This document shows, piece by piece, positions 25,001 through 36,983 of a stretch of DNA of 64,000 bases. Each line of letters opens with the position of its first letter. The first letter of the stretch is position 1. The notes beneath the pieces were generated by a model, which was not told the origin of the DNA, did no database searches, and was given only the letters and a program-made list of their open reading frames with translations. Position numbers and translations under genes: made by a program. The stretch spans positions 62,001 through 126,000 of the forward strand of contig JADNRV010000005.1 of the NCBI GenBank assembly GCA_015499995.1, given 5' to 3'. Origin of the DNA: Flammula alnicola (lineage: Eukaryota > Basidiomycota > Agaricomycetes > Agaricales > Strophariaceae).

Positions 25001-25339
25001 CTCGAAAATTCATAGGACATGGTTAATCCATCACCTTCCACGTACAAGTTAAACTTCAGAATCCAGGTGGAAAGCACTACTCGTACTTAGACACCGACGT
25101 GGTCCAGAAGACCGCCATACATCCTCAATCAGCAGAAGGCCCAAGTGGCGATCTGACGCACGGCGCCACAACGTAGCTTTAAGTCGCCGTATCGTTGGAT
25201 ACAAGCTTCGACCGGCATTATGGATAGTAACGGGAAGCGGTCATGCTGCGTAAGTGACTTGATTTATACACGTTTATTTACTTTGTTCTTGCTGATAGTA
25301 GAAATATTCATTCTTCGGATAGAAGCCTTGTAATAAGCA
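22057..25339. other. Intergenic, includes a tandem repeat
   Basis: No supported gene. The start is pyrimidine-rich, probably the 3' flank of the C2H2 gene. A tandem duplication lies at 22,490-22,832. The remaining frames, such as plus-strand 23263-23577, show no domain. Confidence 0.4.
22490..22832 (+). repeat. Tandem direct repeat of about 170 bp, two diverged units
   Basis: Unit 1 (about 22,490-22,655) and unit 2 (about 22,670-22,832) share the order GGCTTGTTGCAATTC, ATTGATTTGCTTT, TTAATCGTATGTA, GAAGCTTGAAGCTTGAAGATG and GCTGTGCTATGCGTATATCGAT. They differ by substitutions and small indels. No coding potential was seen. Confidence 0.75.
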
Positions 25340-26739
25340 TCATAATTTGCTTGACAGAGGCTGGCCAACTGCGGGGGGGCCGGGGGCGAGTATGTCCAAG
25401 ATGGCCGCAGCCAGTTTCGTTGGAGCCTCTTGAACAACCTTCAAATGATCCTCATCAGCTATCTGCTGCATAGAGTTCAAAAGCGAGCTAGACATACCAA
25501 ATGGCCAGCGTCCTCGATTCGGGTGATAGAAGCAAAGGTTCTTCCTTCCTTTGCATTAATCAAAGAGTCTTGCACTTCTCTCTCGCTTGGTGGTGAGAGA
25601 GGATTCAGCGTACTGACACTGGACATAAACATGAAGTATAACTCACAACATATCATTATTGTCGCCGAAAATCAGATGAACAGGAACATGGGCGCAAATC
25701 TGATTCAGGCGGTTCAATGCATCATATGCAAAGAGTTTTCCCGTGAAGGCGATATTCTCTGCAAGTCTATGAGTAGTCAAGGTCGTGCCAGATGTCTTGT
25801 CAGGGTAAAAGGCCGTTGGAAGCGAGCGAAGGCCAAATTTCTGCGACGACCGTCAATCATAGGGTCATCTACGTACGAGAAAAATATGCGTTGACTTACC
25901 ACATAGGCATCGAAAACTCTTTCGTCCCAAGCGCCCCAGGGTAAACGCTTTTTGAGCCACCCCGAGGCGTCCTCGAAGCTCTTCCAGATATCTCTTCTGA
26001 TCGGCGTCATTTCTTCCACCATTTTGTATACGTCAGAATCTTGGCCATCCTTTTCTCTGCTCCAGATCGGAGGATCAACAAGGATTATTTTGGAGAACGG
26101 GACTCTGGACGGGGGGTTGAAGAATGAAGTAGACAACGTTCTGTTGAGAGAAAGATGAATGACGCGGACGGATTGTTTAGTTTAGATTCGGACGACATAC
26201 ACCCCAACTGCGCCCGCAGAGTGGCCACATAGCACGACTTGATGTAGCTCGGGGTCAAGAGTACCAAGCAAACCGGACTTGAACAGCATCGCGAATGCCT
26301 CTGCGTAATCCCAAATTGCTTTCAACGACAACGTTAGTAAGTTGAATGCTTGAGTGAGGTAGCTTACTCAGTACGCCCGGGTTCCTAGATAGAATGTCCT
26401 CGTTTAAAGTGCAAGCCTCTCCGTGATTCTGACAATCAAGACCCCATGCCTCACGAATCAGAGGGACGCCAGACCTTTTGTCGTCCATTTGGAAGAGGTC
26501 TTCGATCGTTGGTTCCCAAGTTTCCTTAACTATTTCGGTATGTCAGTCCCAAATAATGTAGATTCATGTGGAAAACCAAACGCACAGAAACCGGCACCAT
26601 GCCCCAACAGAAGGATGACACCTGGAGCGTTAGGATCTATCGGTGGGCCTGACGCCCTCGTATACTTCTTCATAGGAGATATCAGAGGCACGCCATACGT
26701 CTGTGTCGTAAGAGCGTATTTCTCCACTTTCAAAGGCAT
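25340..26739 (-). CDS. Alpha/beta hydrolase with complete catalytic triad
   Basis: Soluble alpha/beta-fold hydrolase of the fungal AB-hydrolase group; substrate unknown. Seven exons (26586-26739, 26368-26529, 26201-26318, 25900-26140, 25647-25840, 25498-25585, 25340-25438) join to 352 codons without a frame break. Landmarks are the oxyanion strand LLLGHGAGF, KETWEPTIEDLF, the nucleophile elbow CGHSAGAVG (Ser139), the acid in LIFGDNNDMF (Asp285) and the histidine in IEDAGHLVVQEAP (His318). The last two introns are placed with AAG acceptors because these restore the conserved MFEREVQDSL and GHLVVQEAP joins; nearer CAG acceptors would add unfamiliar residues and imply 28-34-nt introns. No signal peptide is visible, so it is probably intracellular. 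It could be an esterase or a tailoring enzyme. Confidence 0.88.
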
Positions 26740-27627
26740 GACTGTCGTATAACAAAGAGAGTGTAGGAGGAGGTCAAACGCTAGACCACGGTGGGGAAAG
26801 AATCATGTCTGCGTGAAAAGCTTGTTCGACACATCACCTACACCGCGTGAAACATTTTAATCACAGACCTCTCTCGTTTTCCGAGGAGGTGGGAATGATG
26901 CATCGAGTCGAAGGTATCGAACGCGACATCCATTATCCGTGAACCAGATTTGCTGGCATTCCATCACGAGTTCGGGGAGCAAGATAAGATGAGATAAGAT
27001 GAACAATCTCTGTTCCCACGCCCCCAACGCGCTGCAAGGCTGCAACCCAACTACGTGCCTAAGACTCGGAAGAACCGTCTAAGCCAGTCTTCTATCTTCA
27101 AGCTTAACGCTCAAGCACTGAAGCTTCAAGCCTCCTCGCAGAGTGTCATGCGATGGTACCGACCACAGCGCCGACCATGAACGTTTGAACGACCACGAGG
27201 CCTCAGAAGGAAAGTGGGGTCAGGAATTTGTTGGCAAAGAAATTTCACGATATTGCCCCCGGTCCTGAGATCAGCGCCCAACAGCGCCCGACGCATGATG
27301 CACGGAACGGTGAAAATCTGCAAGAGTAACAAGGCTCTTCATGGCTTCGGACAAGTGTTGCTCTGATGACGCTCTTCAAGAAAGCAAGGTAAGCGATTCG
27401 TGAATCCAACCCCCGAAACTCATACTATAGAAAACTCAGTTTCGTTTCAGTTGCTTAACAACAATAACAACATATTGAATCATCGTACTACCCTGAGAGT
27501 TGATCCGCCAGCCCTTGATATAATGATAAACATCAGCGCGAAACTCGCCTACAAAAGGGCACCCATTTCTTCCTGACTTTCTTCGTTTCCTCCCGCCACC
27601 AACCGCCATATACTCACGTCCTCAGAT
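26740..27627. other. Intergenic between divergent genes
   Basis: Shared upstream region of the minus-strand alpha/beta hydrolase and the plus-strand PLAC8 gene. One GAACGTTTGAACG unit is present at 27,179-27,191. No gene is seen. Confidence 0.45.
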
Positions 27628-28296
27628 ATGGCTTCCGAGAAGACGGAGCCCCTTACACAAGTTCAGGTAATAATCTTTTTTGAATTCCATGTTGGAAGCT
27701 AACAAAATAACGCGTCTGGCTCAGCCCCAGGCGACTGCTCAAATGACCATTCCTGCTGGAAACAAGAACGTGAAGGGACTGCCGGTAGACAACGAAGGGA
27801 AACGCGATTGGAGCTTTGGAATCTTGGATTGCTTCGGGGACGTGAACAAATGTATGTTCATGAAATTCTGTCGTATAGTGAGGTGAACTCTTAACCACAT
27901 CTCTTACAGGTTGTTTAGCGTTGTGGTGCCCTTGTTTTGCCCACGGACAGAATCGTAGACGTCTTGAACATTTGAACCAGAATGGAGTTCCAGACCCAGA
28001 GCGTCACAATGTCATTGTTGGAGATGGGTTGGTTTATGCCTGCATTGAGGTGGCATGCGATATGGGATGGATTTTACAGGCAAGTGCTTCCCCCAACCTA
28101 TGCTAGCTATAGTCTACTGACCGTGGTATCCCATTTTTACCGATTTCAGATTGAGACGAGGAGAAATATCCGGCAGCGCTATAACATCCGCGGCAGCAGC
28201 GGTAGCGATTGCTTTGTTCCATTCTGCTGCACAGCATGCGATCTCGTACAAGGCAGTCGGGAGTTACAGTTGGAAGAAGACAGTTTCGGCGTTTAA
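27628..28296 (+). CDS. PLAC8-family cysteine-rich protein
   Basis: Small Cys-rich membrane-associated protein of the PLAC8/Cys-rich family; plant members affect cadmium resistance or organ size, while fungal roles are poorly known. Exons are 27628-27666, 27725-27851, 27910-28079 and 28150-28296, giving 160 aa. The signature CCLALWCPCFAHGQ (CCx4CPC) follows DWSFGILDCFGDVNK. A second cysteine patch, FVPFCCTACDLVQGSREL, is near the C-terminus. The third intron begins GCAAGT after CAG and ends TTTCAG, a GC-AG intron; it is needed to give the family-like WILQ-IETRRNIRQRYNIRG. The exon 2 acceptor is ambiguous by six bases (CAG versus CCCCAG). Confidence 0.9.
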
Positions 28297-29087
28297 TTAC
28301 TTTCGAGGATGCAATGAGCGATGCTAGCAGTGCTCTCTTCGTCTTGGCGCAGGAAACTATGCTTCCTTTTCCCATGTTATTGGTTACCTTTTCAACATGA
28401 CAGCATCCCTTGTTGCGTATTTAAAAAATCATGACTTTTTATATGGACTGACTCTACAAACAACGTTCGAACCATATGCATTCGGGACCCTTCCAAACCA
28501 CTCAATAGAGCAGTAGAAGTTAAGCGCCATCATAGAAGCGCCCTTTTTCCAGACTTTGCCGATGAGGCGGTGAGAGAAACGTATGCACCTCCGCTCAGTC
28601 TTATTAATCAGGCGTCAACATAGCTGAAATATTGTGACCGTCGGCTTCAGGTGGTAAAATTCGGCGACAGATGATCCGGGACTCGCCAGATCCGTAATGC
28701 GCTCGACTGGCTGTCATAATGCTTACTTCAACTCCCTGTCGTGTGGTTTGAAAGATTGTGCATGCAAACAGATCCCAAAATTCGGTACAATCCCTCCCAC
28801 GTAATCGTAAATCATCTCGTCTTCAGCTAGGAACCAGAAAACATAAGTTCGCCAGAGATCCTTTATGGTATTTTCGTGTATCTCCTTTCACTTTGTAACC
28901 TGTATAGAGGAGCATCTTTCATTTGTCAATCGTTGCAGATCAACCTTTCTTGGATTGTGTGGCGCGAGGACGGAACCTATTTTTGGATCGACATCAGTGG
29001 CACTGATGTTTCAGTTTCACAGGACCCACATTGATTCAGTTATTGACCCCACGCTGTCAATTCCGAACGACCTTCGTGAAAGACACT
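28297..29087. other. Intergenic
   Basis: Nothing recognised. It serves as the 3' flank of the PLAC8 gene and the 5' flank of the next plus-strand gene. Confidence 0.4.
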
Positions 29088-29838
29088 ATGAAAACACCCG
29101 CCAAAAAGGATATTCAGCACGACATGCATCATTGTGATCACAGTGCCCAGCACCATTCCACAGCCGCTAGGAAGATCGTGCTTGCAAATGGCGTCTTCAA
29201 CGTCTTGCTTGCTCTCTCAATCATGTTCTTCCCTATTTTATTTTACGATGGACCGCTTGCATCCACTATCTCAAAAGTAACAGGATTGGTATGCATGCTA
29301 TCCCATCTTCCTTATCAACAGTAATTCTGATCCAGACGCTAATTGAATTAGCACACTCCCAGTTGGTCGAAGGATCCAACCTCCGCGTATGGGGTGGCAG
29401 CTCTCATCATGGGCTGTGCGTTTTCGGGATTGACAGCTGGTCAATCCAAGTCAAACGATGCGTATCGGACTGTTGGTAAGAGACGCTTTCTAATCCCAAT
29501 TTCATACATACAGTGTCTGACATGACATCATATTATCGCCAGCTGCACTTAACGGCGCATTTGCATTCACAGGCTTCATTGTCTGCTTCTTCTCCGCTCA
29601 TAAGTTTGGTTCATCTTTCCTGTTGCTCGCGTCTTTGCAAGACGTAGTCTGGTACGCATCCATTGTCCACGCGGGTGGCTTTGGGTTCATGGACTCCCTT
29701 GGTCTTTCGACAAGAGGTCTTTACGCCCTGGAAGAATGTCTGGCGCACGATATTACAAAACGGGAAGACCAGGGATCCGAGGAAATTGTGGAGAAGCGGG
29801 GAGAAATTTCATCAATGGGGAGTGGGGCACACTTGTGA
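29088..29838 (+). CDS. Small multi-pass membrane protein of unknown family
   Basis: Not recognised. Three exons (29088-29288, 29352-29475, 29543-29838) join to 206 codons in one frame; the first intron needs the TAG acceptor after GCTAATTGAATTAG, which acts as branch site and acceptor. The N-terminal 25 residues are polar and His-rich (HDMHHCDHSAQHH). Hydrophobic segments follow at IVLANGVFNVLLALSIMFF, YGVAALIMGCAFSGLTAG, GAFAFTGFIVCFFSA and FLLLASLQDVVWYASIVH, suggesting four helices. A charged C-terminal tail (KREDQGSEEIVEKRGE) ends the protein. The His cluster could bind metal, but that is only a guess. Confidence 0.65.
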
Positions 29839-32330
29839 ATTGTGAAACCGAAGCGACATCGCTGAAACATGTGCTCGTTGCATCTTGAACGTAATTCTTC
29901 CACTATTCCACATGTTTACAGGCAATGTAATAATACTCTATGCGACGGAAATTGACCTGTATTGCGGCCAGTGACAAGGTATCCTTAATGGCTGAGCCCT
30001 GAGAGCCTGAGCCTTGAGAATATTAAGCGCCCGTCGCACCATCAGGAACCACGGGCCGGGCTTGACGCTAGATGATTACAGCCGGCTTGAGAGGGTTGGC
30101 CACACTGTGTCTCTTAACTTCTACATTTTCCGCATTATATCACGATGAGCTGGCGAGGTCGCTATATAGTCATAGTTACATGAGTTGCTTATGTAACGTA
30201 GCCCGCCAATTTTATTCTCAATTCTCAATTCTAAGCTTCCAACGCGATAGATCTACGAATAGGGATGAGTTCTAGAAGGTTGCCAACAATCTCACTGTCT
30301 GTCAACTACGTCATGCTACTATGTTACGTAGTTCCATGGCCGCTGGTGTGTCAATTCCAACGATTCTACCGGCCTTCGATTGGAAAAGTGAGATTTGCAA
30401 ACACTTTTAATATCTTTCAAACCCGCTTGATATTTTTTCCCGGAAGAGGGACAAGAGCAAGGTTCAAGGGACTTTTTGACTCGATAGCGGTGACTCTCCG
30501 TGCGGCCGCGCGGGCCGAGTCCAGAGTTCTTTACGCGAGCGCTTATCGTGAAGATCTGGATGGGCCGTGGTATCAGAAAATCACGAATAGGTCGTTTAAA
30601 GGTGTAGCGACTTCGACGTCAGAGTCGCTCCTTTTCAATTCTTTGCTAGCTTTAAACCAATATAAAAGAGAGCAGCTGAGTTGTTCCTTCGAATACATTC
30701 GGCCTAAAACGCGCGATTTCCCTCGTGGTACTAAGCCGGACAGGGCAGAAGGTCATTGTGACCAGACAACTTTACCATTCAACGACAAGGGCAGGTGGAC
30801 TCAATAGTAAGGGTGCCGTCAAACTAGATTTGGATGAACCTTACATCTCGATATCTTTCACAAAATGGTGAAAAGGGCAGTCGAGATTCAGGGTAGAATG
30901 GATCTTCTCGTCAAGAACGGAGGTACGTTCCGATTGTTTGGTCGCCTATGCCGCCTTTTAGGCCACATGTCTATGCAATTAAGCAGAGAACGTAAGTAAT
31001 TTATGCCAGGCATGTTCCGTTGAAACTTAGTCTATTTTAGTAGATCGAGAGGTGTTGAACCGATATTTTAAATAAGTCCAACACGGTTTTTGTTCTCTGT
31101 CGTGATTTTTTTTTTCAAACATCAATGTTTTGGGGGACTTGGACATCACCCGGGAATCCCTCTTATATATGCGAAGAAAGCGATCTTAGATTAATCCTTC
31201 AAATTGGATCCTTTGGGGATGGTTGCAAGTCACTCCGTTCATCTTTGTGGAATCTGGACTAGATAACCCGGCGTAGCTCGGTGCCACATCTGCAGTACTC
31301 TACAAACTGGGTTCTCCGAGGTATATGTCATTACATTAAGAGGTACGATAATCATATATAAATGTGCCATTTGTGAGACTCTCCCAGTTGGAATATCGTC
31401 GTCGGGCCCCCAAGGCGTATACCTCGACTTTCGCTATCCCTCCTTGAGCCAGGATTGCCGATGATAAGGAGACTTTTGAAGGTATCCTCGGGTGTGTGGA
31501 ATTGTTACAATCTCACTGCTGACCTTCTGAATGATTTTTTCTGGCGTGCAATGCCCAAAAATCTGACAAGGGAGCCGAAGGGATGGTTGACCTTGTCAGA
31601 GGAGAAAATTTGACATTGGCAACCGGTAAGTAGTTTTTCCTATCAGGCTCGCTCTCGGGTCGGGCTACTGCGCTGGCGATGTGGGTAACGGGAACCGCGT
31701 TGGGCCGGTTACCTGAGCATGATGAGTGGAAGGAAGTCTCCATAAATACCGACCTCTAGGAGTAGACGTCATATCTCTGTCCGCACTACTGACTCACACA
31801 CATAATACTAATATTAATATTGTGCACTTTTGGAAGACTTGAGATGGAAAGATTTGCTGGCATCCACAACACACCAAGACAGCGATATCGAACATTCACT
31901 GGAGCTCCGGCTACATATCGTTCAACCGTAAAAAGAACTGTCAAAAGTCAGAAACGGGAAAGCTGAAACCCGACAGGGCTCCTACAGGGCCTATACGGAG
32001 TGGAGTCATGGTTTATGCCCTGGGACCTGCAATGCGATCTGGGCGACGAAAATATCTACTGACGGTAACACCGCCGACGCCTCCAAATCAGCTTTGAACC
32101 TGAACTACTCATATTGGGAACATTTGTTGTCATACTACGGCGTACCAGTTGCTACGAATGCATTGAAACATATTTTTAAAATTGACAAATATGGTTAAGC
32201 AAACGGTGTGCTATTGAAAACCATTGTACATATTTGCCGGCCACCTTATTGAGGCTATAGGTATGTGCAATAAAAAATTATATTAAGAGAACAGAACGAC
32301 AATGATTCCAAAGCACTCTTTCATCTCAGC
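29839..32330. other. 2.5-kb stretch with a possible dehydrogenase relic
   Basis: No intact gene. At about 30,810-30,922, two overlapping frames read KLDLDEPYISISF and KMVKRAVEIQGRMDLLVKNGG, offset by one base; they resemble the NNAG region of short-chain dehydrogenases. A 180-codon frame at 30265-30807 has no domain I recognise and low-complexity features of chance ORFs. Confidence 0.35.
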
Positions 32331-33394
32331 ATGCATCTCTTCCTTTTAACATGCCTGAGCATCGTCATTGTATCTGTAGCGACCACGATCAAGTCCAGTG
32401 ATGGAACAGACATCTTTGCAAATGCAGCGGGTAACTCCAGCAACCCGAGCCTCATATTCGTCCACGGCTTTGCGTTAAGTGGATCTGTTTTTGAAGGCTT
32501 GTTCCATGATAGACGCTTGCTGAAGCGGTTCTACTTGGTAAAGGGTGCACAGACTATGTTACCGCTCATTCACTTACAGTCTACCGTGTTAGGTATCTTA
32601 CGATATGAGAGGCCATGGAAGAAGCGGGAAGCCTAACAACACGGACAGCTATGCGTCGAAGCTTTTCGCCGATGATTTCGATGCCGTTAGGAGGACATTT
32701 CATCTCAAGTCTCCAATTTTCGTCGGTTGGTGCGTCAGAATAATTTTCACCCTAAGCAATGAGAAAGGCGGCTGATTTATTTCTATTTCCAGGAGTTATG
32801 GTGGTAGGTCGAACGACCGACTCAATTAAAAATGCATTGCTCATCGTGAACGAATCAGCGAGCGTCGCTTCCGACATTTTTACGTATCTAGACTCTGGAT
32901 CTATTTCAGGATTTGTGTCGGCAGCAGGAATACCTTACTTAGGGCTGACGGGTGTCAACACACCTCTCAGTGAGAGTTATCTCCCAGGTTTCTTCTCGAA
33001 AAACGACGTCGTACTTGGTGCTAGTTCCAAGATCGCGTTCGTGGACTCTTGCTTCGCCAATCCCGCCAATGTTCCTGTCCGCGTCAAGTGGTCCTGGTTA
33101 GGCTCAACCACCCTCCAATTCCCGGCAGTATCTTTCCTAGTCGCCTCACGTATACAGGACCCAACAAACCTATATGCAGCAGGTTCGCAGGGGTTTCCGT
33201 TGTTGATGCTCAGAGGTACAGCCGATGCCGTACTCCTAAATGATGTCATTATCAGCCAAATCGAGCCGCACTTCACCAACGCCCAAGTTTATACGATTCA
33301 AGATGGAAGTCATGCCTTATTTTACGACAATCAGGACGAGTTTGTGCGAGTTCTTATTGGATTCGCGACGAAGATTTTTCAGAAAGATTCCTAG
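32331..33394 (+). CDS. Secreted alpha/beta hydrolase
   Basis: Alpha/beta-fold hydrolase with a probable N-terminal signal (MHLFLLTCLSIVIVSVATT), so likely extracellular or in the secretory pathway; substrate unknown. Exons are 32331-32537, 32593-32729, 32793-32803 (an 11-nt microexon) and 32859-33394, totalling 296 aa. Motifs in order are LIFVHGFALSG (oxyanion region), YDMRGHGRSGKP, the nucleophile GWSYGA (Ser116), the acid in LRGTADAVLL (Asp240) and His270 in QDGSHALFYDNQDEF. Without the microexon splice, the frame hits a stop right after the nucleophile. It is convergent with the GH3 gene, with 156 bp between stop codons. Confidence 0.87.
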
Positions 33395-33550
33395 GGTACA
33401 AAGGACAGAAGAATGGCAAAGGCTAGGCAGAATGGTGGTAGTCAAGTGACTAGAGGATGTACGCACTGATATATTTACCGAGTTTTTTTATCACGAGTCA
33501 CAACACTTTTGAAAACATAATCATAGCATCCCATCCTAGATATTTCTCCG

Positions 33551-36500
33551 TCAATGTACAGTTAAATTCGCAATCGCGAAGGTCTGGTCGCTTGTGCCAA
33601 CTTTCACATTGAACACACCAGGTTCGACGAGCCATGAATTCTGGACCGTCCAAACAGCTAACTGTGAGGACAGAACTTTAATTGACACAGTGGAAGATCC
33701 GCCCGCGCTATGATATCACGATTAGCAACATTCTCTCGGCAAGCTGAGACCTATACTGACGGAATGTTCACTTTCTGGAGCCCAACAAGTTGCTGGTTTG
33801 GGGTTACAACAGAGCTAACTGCGTCGGTGATATAAACCTGCCGCAAGGGATTAAGCATCGGAACTAGAAGAAACGGGAAAAGGATTACCTGGACAACCTC
33901 CTTTCCATCTACTCGTCCAGTGTTATGAACAGTTACGGTCACAGTAAAGTCTTGGGTCGTGCTGATCGTTGACGGAGAAATAGAAAGCCCAGTGCTGGAA
34001 AATGTCAATAGTGGGTTCCATCTGGACAATGTTAGGTAACATACTAATTGAATGTCGTGTAGCTCAAGCCGTGACCAAAACTCCAGAGAGGAACAGGGCT
34101 ATTGAGAACATACTGCGAGATCACAGCGTCAAAGGTGCAAGAACTGTATGTGGATAGATGAAACGTACTTGGTGTCCGAAAATAAGTTGGCCATTGTCTA
34201 AGACTTGACCAGCATCAATTGGCCGACTACCCTTGAGGTAGTTGTAGAAAACGGGCGTGGTACCGACCGCGCGTGGGAATGACACGGGCAATTTACCTAC
34301 CCGAGTCAGGTTAATTAAAGTTTAAGCAGAAATGATGGAGAAAAAAAGAAGATTTCGCGAGAGGCGCTTACCGGAGGGGTTGACGGCTCCAAATATAATT
34401 TCCGCAATAGCAGTACCTACATGAAAGGGTTCGTTATTGACCACTGTCCTAAGAGGCGACTACTCGAATTCTTACCTCCAAGTTCACCGGGGTAAAATTG
34501 TTGCACGACGGCGTCCGCATCTACAGAAGAAACATTATAAATTATGCATGGACCAGGTTAGGTAGTAACATACTTGCTTGTATCCAGGGTTCGGCTATGG
34601 GTTTTCCGCTAACGAAGACGACTATGGTAGGCTTTCCCGTAGCCTTAACAGCTTGAACAAGTTTCAACTGCGCTCCAACGAGAGCCAGGTCAGAGAGATC
34701 GACATGCTCTCCGGTGGTGGCGTTTGTTCCAGGAGTCCACAACAAAGTTTGGTCGAGAGACCAGGTTCCAACCTATCAAAACGGGGGAGAAGAAACTTTT
34801 TCAGCGAACATCTAAGAGAACTAAGGGCGACTACACTCACCATGACGATAGCGACATCAGAAGCCTGAGCAGCTTGAACAGCAGCAGGAATACCTGAATC
34901 GTCGTTCGACCAGAGCTCGCATCCTTGGGCGAAGTTGATCTTCGTGGAGCTAGAGGTATTCCCAATGAATTGTTTGAAGCCGTCGAGGGGTGAGATACCA
35001 GCGAGGGACGCGTTAAAGAACACGTAATCACCAAACTAGATAACTGTGTTAGAGAACGTATTTTTCGGTTATTCTAAGGCACGTACGGAGACACGATTAA
35101 CCTGCGGTCCAAGAAGGGCAATCGATCCAATGTTCTTCTGAAGAGGAAGCACATTGTTGTGGTTCTCAAGCAACACGATACTTTCAGTATCGGCTTGATT
35201 AAGAACGACTCGTGAAGCAGGAGTACGGATGGACGATAGGTAATCACTGTAAGGGTAGGGATCTTTGAAACAGACTGTCAATGAACATTTCGCCAACATA
35301 AGTGAATACCCACCTTCGAAGAGGCCCAAAGCGAACTTGGTCCGCAACATGGCTTCGACTGTAGTGTCGACGTACTTAATGTCAACTGTGCCGGCCTGGA
35401 TTTGGTCTGTCAGGGTCGAGTTGTCAGTTTGAGTTGATATACTTAATAAACGAAGCGAATGTACCGGGCAGCGTTAGATAAGTATAGGTACCTGGAATAC
35501 TTTCAGCAAGACGCGAGGTAAATACATCCGCTGAACCTACCGCCACCCATTTCACCACTCAGACCATTCTCTATCGCGGTTTTCGCTGCACATTCTCTGG
35601 TGTCGCATGTTCCATGAAGAGTGATCAAGAGATCGACGGATCCAGCATCGGTGGTCACCCAGTACTTGTACCCCCACTCATTTCGAAGCTAAGGGTGAGG
35701 TGTTAGAGCCATTCACAATAGAGGACAACGACCAGAATCACAATATCAGTTAAAAGATCTGATCTATGGTCAGCATCAGAGTAAGGAGCGAGGGGCTATA
35801 GGACGTACGAGTATTCGCTATGGCTGGAATACCGTCGTAACTCGAGTATGCCGTCATAATTGACAAACTATTGAGGCATGCTCTGTTGAAAGGCTTCAGG
35901 AACATCGTTCGTAATTCGCGTTCTCCGCCGGAAACCTGGGCCAGGTTCCTAAAAGATTGAAAGAAGATAAGCATACGCGAATGAAAAATAATTACACAAG
36001 AAAGCAACTAACAGACCGCCCTGTGGGCTTCCGAATGCCGCAAAGTGTTTACAAGTAGCAGCAACGCGAGCAATAGCCGTACTGCTCGCATTTCGGCGCT
36101 TCCCAGACTGAAGTCCTGTTATGAAGGCGTTCCCAATTTCTCCTGTTAAGAAGGGGTCCTCCCCGAAGTTCTCTTCTACTCGCCCCCATCTCAGTTCGCG
36201 GGAGAGGTCAAGCACAGGGGCGAACATGTGGCTGATTCCGAGGCCTTCCGCCTCGGAGGCTACAACATTAGAAACTTGGGAGACAAGGGCGGTGTCGAAA
36301 GAAGCAGCGAGACCGATGGGCGATGGGAATATTGTGCCCTTGTTCGTGAACCCGTGCAGACCTGTTCATAGTAACGATGCGGATGATCAGCCTTCCCGAA
36401 GCTCCGAAAAAGCGAAGCGTTTCTTTCGGACCTTCTGATTGAATGAGGGCAGGAATCCCAAGAGTAGTGTTTTCCATCAGGTATTTCTGACCGATGGTGA

Positions 36501-36983
36501 CTCCGTACACGAACTTGTCGTATGGGGTCAAGTATCCTGCCCAAATACTGCCGCCCTTTAGTCGCATCATCTCTTCCTATTAGGGTATTTAGAAACAGCA
36601 GAACAGCCAGACGCGTCATACGTACTAAGCCGGTCTGATTGAAGGTTTTCGTGTCGTCTAATGGGTCACTGAGATCCATCCATCCATCCATATCGCCTTG
36701 GATGCTATAGCATACGTCATTTAGCTGAACAGCGATATACAGCGGAACAAGAAACTCACATTTGAGCGACCTTTTCTTCGACTGTCATCCGAGGAAGTAG
36801 ATCATTGACGCGATCTTCAATTGACGCTTTAGGGTTCTTGTAGGTCGGTATAGAGCCATCAATATTGGTAGCTCTTGATTCAAGTGAAAAGTGTAGTCCG
36901 TCGCGCACGCCAAACGTATTATCTGCGAAAGCCTGCAAGCATGATATGAGTGCGATGAGCACCGAGAAGGATTTAGAGCCCAT
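33551..36983 (-). CDS. Secreted glycoside hydrolase family 3 beta-glucosidase
   Basis: GH3 exo-acting beta-glycosidase that would release terminal beta-linked glucose or xylose from oligosaccharides outside the cell. The start ATG at 36983 gives a signal peptide (MGSKSFSVLIALISCLQAFA). About a dozen short introns interrupt it. Landmarks are RMTVEEKVAQIIQGDMDGW, GIPALIQSEGLHGF, RVEENFGEDPFLTG and CKHFAAFGSPQGG. WGYKYWVTTDAGSVDLL near 35,650 carries the expected Asp nucleophile. A fibronectin III-like C-terminal domain has TVHNTGRVDGKEVVQV and ends TFAIANLTVH at stop 33553-33551. The first half was checked splice by splice and is intact. In the second half only some joins were checked. Specificity cannot be read from the sequence. 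Confidence 0.9.

Noticed and set aside
30265..30807. 180-codon plus-strand ORF
   Set aside because: No recognisable domain, atypical composition and no splice or conservation support. It is kept only as a mention.
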